A stretch of DNA of 6,954 nt from an uncultured Collinsella sp. (GCA_902494935.1 CABUVH010000105.1:1-6954), one strand, 5' to 3'; positions 1-6,672 are shown, counted from the first letter of the stretch. Notes: a model not told the origin generated them from the letters alone. Numbers and translations are program-made.

Positions 1-1215
1 CCCAACTTGGCCGCTCGCGTCCCAGAGCACGTTATCGGCGAGCGCGATTAGCACCTGCTGACAACGAACGATATCGGCGTGGGGCACATATTCGTTGGGC
101 TTGTGCGCGAGCGCGAGCGACCCGGGACCGTAGCTCATGCAATTGCGGTTACCCGTCTTGCCGGCAATGACGGCGGTGTCGGTGTAGCCGGTAAAGAAGC
201 CGACGGTCGTGTCCGCGTCCGTCACGTCATCGGCGGCACGCTTGAGCGCTGCTAGAAGGGGAGAGTTCGGGTCGCGCTCGATGGCGGGGCGGTCGCCCGT
301 TACGGTGTAGCTGCCATGGCAACCGGGAACGGCGGCTTCGGCGACGGCGATGGCCTGCTCTACCATGCGCGTCGCGGCGGCCGTATCGGTCGGCGGGGTC
401 AGGCGCATGTCGACCCAGACTTTGGCGCGGTCGGGTACGACGTAGGGGCGATATCCGCCCTCGATTTGGCCAAACGTGATGGTCGAAGGCCCCAGCTCAT
501 CGTGCGCGGGCAGCGCCATAAACGCGCGACGGAGCGAACACACGACCTCGGCCATGGCAGCGACGGCATCCGCGCCCTTCCAGGGCTGGCTCGCATGCGC
601 CGTCACGCCAGTCATTTCAATCTCGAACCACGTACGCCCCTTGTGCGCCACCTGGATCTGTCCGTCGGTGGGCTCGGTGTCCAGCACCCATTCACGCGAG
701 CCGACCCAGCCAGCATCGATCGTGGCCTCTGAGCCGCGCATAAAGTCCTCCTCGTCGACCGAGCAAATGAGTGAGAAGCCACGGCGGGGCAGCTTGCCTT
801 CTGCCGCCACGCGCTCGAGCGTATGGACCAGTGCGGCAATGGCGCAGGCCAGGCCACCCTTCATATCGCAGGCACCGCGGCCATAGAGTTTATCGTTGCG
901 CACGATCGCTCCGAGCGGCGGAATGTCCGCGTCCCAGCCATCGCCCAGTGTAACGGTATCCATATGGCAGATATAGACGAGCCGTGGCTCGTCGCTCAGT
1001 CCCGGCACGGTGACCATAAGGTTGCGGCGCCCGGGCAGCACCTCGAGTTCCTCAACCTGCACGGCATCGAGTACCGGATGGCTCAGCTGCGCCAACCGTT
1101 CCTCAACCAACGCTTTGATATAGCGTTCAATCTCGCCCTCATACGCACCTGGGTCGGAACTGTCGATCCGCACGAGCCCTTGCGTAAGCCGCCAGGCAAA
1201 ATCTGTATCAACCAT
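1..1215 (-). CDS. M20 family zinc peptidase/deacylase (ArgE/DapE-like), 3' end cut by window edge
   Basis: The frame is open for 405 codons from the ATG at 1215 to the left edge with no stop, so the C-terminus is missing. The metal-site pattern of M20 dinuclear zinc hydrolases is complete: H84 and D86 in CHMDT, D117 in GACDMKGG, the catalytic/ligand pair E155-E156 in VDEED, D179 in LDTEP, and H371 in LAHKPNE. Residues about 185-300 fit the small dimerisation domain, starting with the typical VAHKGRTWFEIEMTG..AHAS stretch. With the last histidine present and a family length near 400, probably only a few to some tens of residues are lost. A GAGGTG ribosome site at 1219-1224 supports the start. 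The family removes acyl groups or cleaves dipeptides in the cytosol: acetylornithine deacetylase, succinyl-diaminopimelate desuccinylase, or a generic dipeptidase. The sequence does not settle the substrate, and no arg or lysine biosynthesis gene is adjacent. It appears to be transcribed on its own, separated from serA by a terminator. Confidence 0.88.
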   Translation of the reverse strand, partial: MVDTDFAWRLTQGLVRIDSSDPGAYEGEIERYIKALVEERLAQLSHPVLDAVQVEELEVLPGRRNLMVTVPGLSDEPRLVYICHMDTVTLGDGWDADIPPLGAIVRNDKLYGRGACDMKGGLACAIAALVHTLERVAAEGKLPRRGFSLICSVDEEDFMRGSEATIDAGWVGSREWVLDTEPTDGQIQVAHKGRTWFEIEMTGVTAHASQPWKGADAVAAMAEVVCSLRRAFMALPAHDELGPSTITFGQIEGGYRPYVVPDRAKVWVDMRLTPPTDTAAATRMVEQAIAVAEAAVPGCHGSYTVTGDRPAIERDPNSPLLAALKRAADDVTDADTTVGFFTGYTDTAVIAGKTGNRNCMSYGPGSLALAHKPNEYVPHADIVRCQQVLIALADNVLWDASGQVG

Positions 1216-1241
1216 AGGCACCTCACAGATAGTTAGGTCAA

Positions 1242-1256
1242 CATACAGATTGTATG
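1242..1256 (-). promoter_or_regulatory. Candidate promoter -10 within a perfect dyad, upstream of the M20 gene
   Basis: On the minus strand a TACAAT box (plus 1249-1254, five of six matches to TATAAT) lies 33 nt before the M20 start codon. It sits inside the dyad CATACA-ATC-TGTATG, a perfect 6-bp inverted repeat with a 3-nt spacer. No good -35 hexamer is found 16-18 nt upstream, so activity may need an activator, or the box may be chance. A symmetric site over a -10 is where a repressor dimer would block polymerase; that role is inference. Confidence 0.4.
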
Positions 1257-1293
1257 CCAAGAAGCGGCTCGGCGCATTTAATGGAGCGCTCAC

Positions 1294-1329
1294 AAAAACG
1301 GGGGCGCCTCTCGTGCGAAAGGCACCCCC
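1294..1329 (-). terminator. Rho-independent terminator of the serC-serA operon
   Basis: Arms 1320-1329 and 1300-1309 pair over 10 bp with a 10-nt loop. Read on the minus strand the single non-Watson-Crick pair is a G-U wobble, while on the plus strand it would be a C-A mismatch. The stem is followed on the minus strand by GTTTTTG (1293-1299). Both facts orient it as the terminator of serA, whose stop lies about 63 nt upstream. It also insulates the M20 gene from serine-operon readthrough. Confidence 0.8.
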
Positions 1330-1347
1330 GCGGGCATTCAATGTCAG

Positions 1348-1380
1348 TGACGGGCAGGCCACATGGGGAGCTGCCCGTCA
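1348..1380 (-). other. Perfect 10-bp hairpin just downstream of serA, without T-tract
   Basis: TGACGGGCAG at 1348-1357 pairs exactly with CTGCCCGTCA at 1371-1380 around a 13-nt loop. It starts 12 nt after the serA stop on the minus strand and precedes the T-tract terminator at 1294-1329. Without a run of T it is not a textbook terminator. It could protect the 3' end of the message, help a bipartite terminator, or bind a protein as DNA. Confidence 0.6.
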
Positions 1381-1392
1381 GGTCAGTCGGCG

Positions 1393-2556
1393 CTACTTGA
1401 TCACGCGCACGCGATACATCGACGGAATCTGCTTGAGCGCCTCGATGGTGCTGCTGTCCAGGTGCTCATCGGTGTCGAACATGGTGTAGGCGTTCTCGCC
1501 GGCGGACTCGTTGGTCATACGCTGCACGTTGGCGTTGTCTTTGGCCAGGATTGCCGTGATCTGGCCGATCATGTTGGGCACGTTGGCGTGCAGGCAGGCG
1601 ATGCGGCTTGCGGCGCGCGCCTTGCCCATGCTGCAGGCAGGATAGTTGACGCTGTGCGCGATATTGCCGTTCTCCAGGTAATCCTTGAGCTCGCTGATGG
1701 CCATGTCGGCGCAGTTGGCCTCGGCTTCGCCGGTGCCGGCGCCCGAGTGCGTGGTGATAAACGTATTGGGCATCTTGACCGTCTTGGGCGTGGCGAAGTC
1801 GCAGCTAAACCAGCTGAGCTTGCCCTCGCGCAGGGCAGCGTCGACGGCATCCTCGTCAATGATGGTTTCGCGCGCGTAGTTGATGAGCACGGCGTCGGGT
1901 GCCAGCAGGTTAATCTGCTCGGTGCTGATCATGCCGATGGTGTCTGCCTTGCTGGGCACGTGCACGGTGAGGTAGTCGCAGCCGCGGCATAGATCCTCGA
2001 GCGTGCCCACGCGCTGCACCTCGCGGCTCAGCACCCACGCGTGCTCGACGGAAATGAACGGGTCGTAGCCGTAGACATCCATGCCCAGGTCGACGCAGGC
2101 GTTGGCGACCTTGGAGCCTACGTTGCCCAGACCGATGACGCCGATGCGCTTGCCTTTAAGCTCGCGGCCCACAAAGGCCTTCTTGGCCTTTTCGGCATCG
2201 ACCTGAATCTCGGGGTCGTCGGCGTTGTCGCGCACCCAGTTCATCGACTGTACTACGCCGCGGCTCGAGAGCACCAGCATGCCCAGGACGAGCTCCTTGA
2301 CGGCATTGCTATTGGCGCCAGGGGAGTTAAAGACGACGACGCCCTTCTTGGCGTACTCCTCGACGGGGATGTTGTTGACGCCGGCGCCGCAGCGGGCGAT
2401 GGCGCGGATGCCCTCGGGCAGCTCGTAGCCGTGCAGGTCGGTCGAGCGCATCAGGATCGCGTCGGCCTCCTCGGCGGTGCTTACAAATTCGTAGCCTTCG
2501 CCAAACTCGACTTTGCCGTCTTTGGTGATGTCGTCGATGGTCTTAATCTTGCGCAT
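1393..2556 (-). CDS. serA: D-3-phosphoglycerate dehydrogenase (short form with ACT domain)
   Basis: This 387-residue cytosolic enzyme oxidises 3-phosphoglycerate to 3-phosphohydroxypyruvate with NAD+, the first step of serine synthesis. The substrate domain carries RCGAGVNNIP (56-64) and FNSPGANSNAVKELVLGML (76-94). The Rossmann motif GLGNVG is at 142-147, with D165 ending the next strand. R229 (NYARE) and H270 (TTHSGAG) match the catalytic Arg and His of the family. The position of the usual catalytic Glu (DVFPTEP in E. coli SerA) reads DFATPKT here, so that acid is absent. From about 317 an ACT domain carries H323, N325 and N343, equivalent to the serine-binding residues of E. coli SerA, which suggests feedback inhibition by serine. 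The length fits the compact SerA lacking the intervening ASB domain. The start follows an AAGGAG site (2563-2568) at 6-nt spacing. It lies downstream of serC in the same operon. Confidence 0.93.
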   Translation of the reverse strand: MRKIKTIDDITKDGKVEFGEGYEFVSTAEEADAILMRSTDLHGYELPEGIRAIARCGAGVNNIPVEEYAKKGVVVFNSPGANSNAVKELVLGMLVLSSRGVVQSMNWVRDNADDPEIQVDAEKAKKAFVGRELKGKRIGVIGLGNVGSKVANACVDLGMDVYGYDPFISVEHAWVLSREVQRVGTLEDLCRGCDYLTVHVPSKADTIGMISTEQINLLAPDAVLINYARETIIDEDAVDAALREGKLSWFSCDFATPKTVKMPNTFITTHSGAGTGEAEANCADMAISELKDYLENGNIAHSVNYPACSMGKARAASRIACLHANVPNMIGQITAILAKDNANVQRMTNESAGENAYTMFDTDEHLDSSTIEALKQIPSMYRVRVIK

Positions 2557-2609
2557 GAAAAACTCCTTAGCTGGTTTGTTTAAAACAAGTGGTTTGAAGT
2601 GGCTGATCG

Positions 2610-2626
2610 GCCCGCGTGCTGCGGGC
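2610..2626 (-). other. Intercistronic GC hairpin at the serC stop codon
   Basis: GCCCGC and GCGGGC form a 6-bp all-GC stem with a 5-nt loop. On the minus strand it begins at the last base of the serC stop codon. The following bases contain no T-run, so a strong terminator is unlikely. It lies in the 69-bp serC-serA gap, ahead of the serA ribosome site, and could act as an mRNA processing or stability element or as a partial terminator that tunes the serC:serA ratio. That role is inferred. Confidence 0.5.
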
Positions 2627-3750
2627 TAGTTAGATCGCTGGCTCAAACCGTGCTGCGCTTCGAAGTCCTTCATGTACGTGGCCAGTGCCTGCACGTCTTC
2701 CATGGTTACGGCGTTGTAGACGCTGGCGCGCATGCCGCCCACCAGGCGATGACCCTTGACGTTTTGAATCTGGTGCTCGGCCGCACCTGCGACAAAGGCC
2801 GCGTCGAGCTCGGCGTCGTCGGTGCGGAAGGTGACGTTGGCGATGGAGCGGCTGTCGGCCTGTGTGGTGCCATGGAACAGCATGCTGTGCTCGAGCAGGT
2901 TGTAGAGCAGGTTGGCCTTGGCCCAGTTGCGCTCGGCCATGGCGGCAAGTCCGCCGGTCTCCTCGACCCACCGGAACACCTTGCCGCACACGTAGATGCC
3001 AAAGGTGTTGGGCGTGTTGAGCATGGAGCCCTTGGCGGCCTGGGCCTTAAGGTCCATGTACTGCGGCGTCTGCGCAAAGGCGGGGCCGTCGGCGATGAGG
3101 TCGTCGCGCACGATAACCACGGTCACGCCCGCGGCGCCGGCGTTTTTCTGCGCGCCGGCGTAGATGAGCCCGTAGCGCTCAACATCGAGCGGCTGCGACA
3201 AAAAGCAGCTCGAGACATCTGCGACCAGCGGTACGTCGCCGCAAGCGGGCAGCTCGTGGTACATGGTGCCAAAGATGGTGTTGTTCTGGCAGATGTAAAC
3301 GTAGTCGAGCCCGTCGCTCGCGGCCTCGGCGGCAATGCGAGCGTTGATGTCGGCCATGTCGGGGATGCGGTCGAAGTTGGTGTCCTCGGAGCTCGCGAGC
3401 AGCACGGCCTCGCCGTACTTGTCGGCTTCTTTGTATGCCTTGTTGGCAAAGTTGCCGGTCACGATGTAGCCGGCGCGGCCGCGGCGCATGAGGTTCATGG
3501 GGATGCCCGCAAACTGCAGCGTGGCGCCGCCCTGCAAAAACAGGACGCGGTAGTTGTTGGGGATGCTCAGCAGGCGACGCAGGGTTACCTCGGCGTCGTC
3601 GATGATCTGTTGGTACATGCTAGATCGATGGCTCATCTCGAGCACGGACATGCCGCAACCGCGGTAGTCCATCATCTCGTCGGCGATCTCGGCGAGCACG
3701 CTTGTAGGCAGTGCGGCCGGGCCAGCTGAGAAGTTGTGCACACGTGCCAT
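2626..3750 (-). CDS. serC: Phosphoserine aminotransferase
   Basis: This 374-residue fold-type I PLP aminotransferase converts 3-phosphohydroxypyruvate and glutamate to phosphoserine and 2-oxoglutarate; many SerC proteins also act in PLP synthesis. The N-terminus NFSAGPAALP (6-15) is the family signature, followed by EMSHRSS (38-44) with the substrate arginine R42. GGATLQF (74-80) binds the cofactor phosphate. CQNNTIFGT (154-162) and ADVSSCFLSQPLDV (177-190, with D178 facing the pyridine nitrogen) lead to the Schiff-base lysine K202 in AGAQKN. HRLVGGMRASVYNA (334-347) supplies R335 and the C-terminal signature. The stacking tryptophan of E. coli SerC (W102) appears to be F101 here, a conservative change. 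Length is normal for the family. The start is supported by a GAGGGGG ribosome site (3760-3766) nine bases upstream. It is the promoter-proximal gene of the serC-serA operon. Confidence 0.96.
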   Translation of the reverse strand: MARVHNFSAGPAALPTSVLAEIADEMMDYRGCGMSVLEMSHRSSMYQQIIDDAEVTLRRLLSIPNNYRVLFLQGGATLQFAGIPMNLMRRGRAGYIVTGNFANKAYKEADKYGEAVLLASSEDTNFDRIPDMADINARIAAEAASDGLDYVYICQNNTIFGTMYHELPACGDVPLVADVSSCFLSQPLDVERYGLIYAGAQKNAGAAGVTVVIVRDDLIADGPAFAQTPQYMDLKAQAAKGSMLNTPNTFGIYVCGKVFRWVEETGGLAAMAERNWAKANLLYNLLEHSMLFHGTTQADSRSIANVTFRTDDAELDAAFVAGAAEHQIQNVKGHRLVGGMRASVYNAVTMEDVQALATYMKDFEAQHGLSQRSN

Positions 3751-3782
3751 CTTCTAGTTCCCCCTCGTAGTCGTTTGAACGT

Positions 3783-3798
3783 TCGGGATACTTTAGCA
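3783..3798 (-). promoter_or_regulatory. Candidate extended -10 promoter of serC-serA
   Basis: Reading the minus strand, TGC-TAAAGT (plus 3790-3798) is an extended -10 element (TGN plus four of six matches to TATAAT). It would start transcription near 3783 and give a leader of about 33 nt. No convincing -35 hexamer lies 17 nt upstream, as is common for extended -10 promoters. An 8-bp palindrome GAACGTTC (3777-3784) sits at the predicted start site. The leader is too short for an attenuator or riboswitch, and none is seen. Confidence 0.4.
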
Positions 3799-3950
3799 CA
3801 GTGCAGCGTCAGGCGCGACCGCATCACAGCAAAACCCGAGCGCGCCGCTATGATTTACAGGATGGTTACATGGGGGAGGGGTGCTTTACTCCTCAGGCAA
3901 ATCCAAATCTGCGAGCGAAGGCATGAGGCTTTCTGGGCGCTTGATCTCTT

Positions 3951-3974
3951 CGTCGCAAATTAGCTACCTCCTGC
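3951..3974 (-). repeat. 24-nt repeat, copy A, downstream of the antiporter gene
   Basis: On the minus strand this segment contains the core GGTAGCTAATTT (plus 3957-3968). It matches copy B at 6678-6701 at 20 of 24 positions, counting GCA and GG on one side and GACG on the other. It begins 3 nt after the antiporter stop codon, with the core 9 nt after it. No T-tract follows, so it is not an obvious terminator. Its function is unknown. Confidence 0.5.
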
Positions 3975-3977
3975 CCG

Positions 3978-5579
3978 CTACGACGCGAGCGTGGCGATGA
4001 CGGCTTCGTCGCCGGCGTATATTAGGGTGTTGCCGTCGGGGATGATCGTTTGGCCGTCGCGCTTGAGCATCACCACGATAAAGGGGTGCTTGCCCTGCGG
4101 CACATCGCGAAGACGCTGGCCGGCCAGGCGACCGTGGGGGGTTACGGTGACCTCGCGCAGCGTAACCTCGGCACGCTCTTCGAACGTTGGGGCGGCCATC
4201 ACCAGCAGATCGCCTTCCTGGATCACGGTATCGCCGTTGGGCAGCACCGGGTGCGCCCCGTCGCGCAGCACCAGGACCACGAGCATGTCCGTCGCGCTGC
4301 CAATATCGGCGAGCGAGCGCTCGGCAAACGGATGGCCAGCACCCACCTTGAGCTTTACAAATGACATGCCGTCTTCGTCGCGATAGTCGTTAAAGGTGCG
4401 GCGCACGTCGCCGGTCGCATCGATCATATCGAGCTTCTTCGCCACCGCTGGCAGCAGCGAGCCCTGCACCACAATGCTCGACACGGCAATCACAAACACC
4501 AGGTCAAATAGGTCGTGTCCGCCGGGAACGCCGGCCACCACGGCAAAGAGGCTAAACACGACCGAAGCTGCTCCGCGCAGGCCCGCCCAGCTTACGAGCG
4601 CGACCTGGCGGGGGTTCGTCTTAAAGGGCGCCAGGAGCACGCCGACGGCGATGGGACGGCTCACGTAGAGCATAAACGCCATGAGCGCCAGGCCCGGCAG
4701 CAGCATCTGCGGCAGGCGTGCGGGCGTGACGAGCAGGCCGAGCAAGAAGAAGATCGTCATCTCGGCCATCTCGGTGAGGGTGTCAAAGAAGTGCGCCATC
4801 TCGACCTTGCCGGTGATGTCGCTCGCACCCAGCACAATGCCGGCCAGGTATACGGCCAAAAAGCCGTTGCCGCCCAGATAGCTTGGTAGCGCGTAGGCGA
4901 CGATCGCCACGGCGAACAAGAAGATGGTCTGCGCGCCCTCGGCCGTTGCGTGTGCGCGTTCAATCAGACGGCCCGCCGCCCAGCCGATGGCAAGGCCCAG
5001 GCCCGCGCCCAGGATAATCTGCTTGGCCAGCAGTGCGGGAATGTTGATGTCGCCGCCGGCCGCGAGTGTGGCGAGCACGGCGGTGAGCATGTAGGCGACG
5101 GGGTCGTTGGAGCCCGATTCGACCTCGAGCAGCGAGTCGGTGCCGCCCTTCAGCGACAGGCTGTGCTCGCGCAGAACGCTAAAGACGCTGGCCGCGTCGG
5201 TGGATGCCACGACTGATCCCAGCAGCAGGCCGCCGATCCAGTCGAAGCCCAGCACGAAGTGGGCGAACACGCCGGTGATGCCTGCGGTGATGACGACGCC
5301 GAGCGTGCTCAGCAGCACCGCGGGCACGGCGACGGGCTTGGCGCGGTCGATGTTGGTGTTAAAGCCGCCGTAGAACATGATGAACAGCAGCGCCGTGCTG
5401 CAGACGGTTTCGGTGAGCGCGTAGTCGCTAAAGTCGATATGCGCCGGGCCGTTGACGCCCAACAGCATGCCGAGCGCGATAAAGATGAGCAGGGTGGGGA
5501 AGGGGAGTTTTTTGCCGACGGGTTTGATGGTCAGGCACAAAATGATGACGAGGCCGATAAAGAGAAGGATCTGGTTCAT
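3978..5579 (-). CDS. Cation/proton antiporter (CPA family, NhaP2/CvrA-like) with tandem RCK_C domains
   Basis: This 533-residue integral membrane protein likely exchanges K+ or Na+ for H+ to control pH and cation content. About twelve hydrophobic segments fill residues 1-380. Conserved exchanger features are STDAASVFSVLR (126-137), ESGSNDP (154-160, with the N158-D159 ion-site pair), GGNGFLAVYLAGIVLG (236-251) and SWAGLRGAASV (330-340). The cytosolic tail from about 400 holds two similar modules: one at 405-465 with RDGAHPVLPNGDTVIQEGD, and one at 470-531 with RDGQTIIPDGNTLIYAGDE. Both resemble RCK_C (TrkA_C) domains, which bind nucleotide-type ligands and gate transport. The layout resembles the potassium/proton antiporters grouped with NhaP2; ion preference cannot be read from sequence. 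Ribosome-site support is modest: AGGAG lies about 12 nt before the ATG. It is transcribed divergently from the phosphoesterase, and no clear terminator is seen after its stop. Confidence 0.9.
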   Translation of the reverse strand: MNQILLFIGLVIILCLTIKPVGKKLPFPTLLIFIALGMLLGVNGPAHIDFSDYALTETVCSTALLFIMFYGGFNTNIDRAKPVAVPAVLLSTLGVVITAGITGVFAHFVLGFDWIGGLLLGSVVASTDAASVFSVLREHSLSLKGGTDSLLEVESGSNDPVAYMLTAVLATLAAGGDINIPALLAKQIILGAGLGLAIGWAAGRLIERAHATAEGAQTIFLFAVAIVAYALPSYLGGNGFLAVYLAGIVLGASDITGKVEMAHFFDTLTEMAEMTIFFLLGLLVTPARLPQMLLPGLALMAFMLYVSRPIAVGVLLAPFKTNPRQVALVSWAGLRGAASVVFSLFAVVAGVPGGHDLFDLVFVIAVSSIVVQGSLLPAVAKKLDMIDATGDVRRTFNDYRDEDGMSFVKLKVGAGHPFAERSLADIGSATDMLVVLVLRDGAHPVLPNGDTVIQEGDLLVMAAPTFEERAEVTLREVTVTPHGRLAGQRLRDVPQGKHPFIVVMLKRDGQTIIPDGNTLIYAGDEAVIATLAS

Positions 5580-5693
5580 GGATAGTGTCCGCTCCTGGGT
5601 GGTTGGCGTGGCACGGTCAGTTGTTTGTGGTTATTTGTACCCAAAGATGGTGGGTTTATGGGGTTGGATTGCGGGCGTGCGCGATATCGTCAT

Positions 5694-5708
5694 AGACGGC
5701 TGCCGTCT
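5694..5708. promoter_or_regulatory. 15-bp palindrome, operator-like, in the divergent region
   Basis: AGACGGC-T-GCCGTCT is a perfect 7-bp inverted repeat around a single T. It ends 20 bp before the -35 box of the rightward promoter and lies upstream of the leftward antiporter gene. The one-base centre makes DNA-level protein binding more natural than an RNA hairpin. The regulator is unknown; no regulatory gene is present in the window. Confidence 0.4.
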
Positions 5709-5728
5709 TTGCCTCTGCTCGGAAACCC

Positions 5729-5757
5729 TTTCCAGCTTTATTGCAACGGAGTACAAT
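5729..5757 (+). promoter_or_regulatory. Sigma70-type promoter of the phosphoesterase gene
   Basis: TTTCCA (5729-5734, four of six matches to TTGACA) and TACAAT (5752-5757, five of six matches to TATAAT) are separated by exactly 17 bp. The predicted start near 5764 gives a leader of about 69 nt. This is the best-formed promoter among the gene upstream regions here. Confidence 0.6.
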
Positions 5758-5768
5758 GGGTAACGTTT

Positions 5769-5783
5769 AAGTTCAACTTGAAG
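5769..5783. promoter_or_regulatory. Overlapping dyads at the start of the phosphoesterase leader
   Basis: AAGTT-C-AACTT (5769-5779) and TTCAA-C-TTGAA (5772-5782) are two overlapping perfect 5-bp inverted repeats, a few bases downstream of the predicted transcription start. The position suits a repressor site, but A/T-rich short dyads also arise by chance. Confidence 0.25.
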
Positions 5784-5789
5784 TTTTAG

Positions 5790-5814
5790 TTGCGGCACCG
5801 GGCTTCGGCCGCAA
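5790..5814 (+). promoter_or_regulatory. Leader hairpin just upstream of the phosphoesterase ribosome site
   Basis: TTGCGGC (5790-5796) pairs perfectly with GCCGCAA (5808-5814) around an 11-nt loop. It ends 3 nt before the AAGGAG ribosome site at 5818-5823. A hairpin here could affect ribosome access or mRNA stability; no known riboswitch fold is recognised. Confidence 0.4.
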
Positions 5815-5832
5815 TGCAAGGAGAGGCGTACC

Positions 5833-6672
5833 ATGGCGATCTATGTGACATCTGATGCTCACGGGCACGTGCGTGCGCTTGACGAGGCCCTGTCTAAGAT
5901 CTCGTTGACGTCCGACGACACGCTGTACGTGCTGGGCGACATGATCGATCGCGGGCCCGATCCGGTCGGCGTTATTAAGCTCGTGCGCTCGCTGCCCAAC
6001 GCCCACGTGCTCAAGGGTAATCACGAGCAGATCATGCTCGATGCCATCATTGGTCAGGATCCGCTCGATGCCGAGACCTGGGATATCAACGGTGGCTGGA
6101 CGACGCGCGAGCAGCTCAACGACATGGAATTTGAGGCATACGAGGAGCTCGTGCGATGGATGGCCGCGCTGCCGCTCTACGCGGTGGTCGAGACTGCCGA
6201 GCGGCCGTACCTGCTGGTGCACGCCGGCATTCAGACCGAGGCGGCGCGTGCGTTTTTGCTTGAGCATGGTGTCGATTGCGGCGACGGCAGGGGAGCGGTC
6301 GATGCCGATCGCGAGCTGCTGCAGCAAATGCTCGCCGTACAGTCGTCCGATGACTTGCTCTGGATTCGCCATGGCTATTGGGATGCCCCGACGGGGCTGC
6401 TTTCTGCCGAGGGCAAGGGTTCGGTCGTGGTGAGTGGCCACACGCCAACGGTGTCGCTCGGGCGTTATTGCGAGGTCGGTGGTCTTGCGGGGCTCGATGA
6501 GGAATCGGGACGAGGGCAGATCGTGCGCTTGGGCGGCGAGGACACTGCCGGCGTGCCCGATCGCATCGATATCGATTGCGCCGCCGCCACCGGCTCCGAG
6601 TTCGGTCGCGTGGGCATCCTGCGGCTCGATGATGGGGCGGAGTTCTACGCGAATATCAACCCGGGCGAATAA
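5833..6672 (+). CDS. Metallophosphoesterase of the PPP/ApaH type
   Basis: This 279-residue calcineurin-like hydrolase has the full dinuclear-metal signature: SDAHGH (7-12, D8 and H10), GDMIDRGPDP (35-44, D36, D39, R40), KGNHEQ (61-66, N63, H64), VHAGI (129-133, H130) and SGHTP (201-205, H203). WIRHGYW (177-183) supplies the further arginine common in this group. The C-terminal part, with IDIDCA (245-250) and GRVGILRLDDGAEFY (258-272), is the usual closing strand region of PPP-type phosphatases. Members split diadenosine tetraphosphate (ApaH, PrpE) or dephosphorylate proteins; the sequence does not decide between them. The ATG at 5833 is supported by AAGGAG at 9-nt spacing. It has its own promoter, and no second gene follows on the same strand, so it is probably monocistronic. 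No signal peptide is seen, so it should be cytosolic. Confidence 0.9.
   Translation: MAIYVTSDAHGHVRALDEALSKISLTSDDTLYVLGDMIDRGPDPVGVIKLVRSLPNAHVLKGNHEQIMLDAIIGQDPLDAETWDINGGWTTREQLNDMEFEAYEELVRWMAALPLYAVVETAERPYLLVHAGIQTEAARAFLLEHGVDCGDGRGAVDADRELLQQMLAVQSSDDLLWIRHGYWDAPTGLLSAEGKGSVVVSGHTPTVSLGRYCEVGGLAGLDEESGRGQIVRLGGEDTAGVPDRIDIDCAAATGSEFGRVGILRLDDGAEFYANINPGE

Noticed and set aside
316..1236. Several plus-strand frames of 60-140 codons over the left 1.2 kb
   Set aside because: They lie antisense to an uninterrupted M20 peptidase frame with all zinc ligands conserved, which extends past the left edge.
1363..2583. Long plus-strand frames opposite serA
   Set aside because: They are shadows of serA codon bias, with no ribosome sites and no domain-like sequence.
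2599..3729. 376-codon plus-strand frame opposite serC
   Set aside because: It mirrors a G+C-rich gene with strong third-position bias. Its product is low-complexity, rich in Val, Gly, Ala and His, with no motif, while serC on the other strand has every family signature.
3826..3860. AGCG-GCG-CGCT followed by TTTT on the minus strand as the antiporter terminator
   Set aside because: The stem has 4 bp with a 3-nt loop, is separated from the T-run, and lies more than 100 nt past the stop. It is too weak to claim.
3736..3963. 75-codon plus-strand frame between serC and the antiporter
   Set aside because: It starts inside serC in antisense, crosses the serC promoter, has no ribosome site and resembles no known protein.
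5634..5639. TACAAA on the minus strand as the antiporter -10
   Set aside because: It is plausibly placed about 55 nt upstream of the ATG, but no -35 or extended -10 is found, so it is not annotated.
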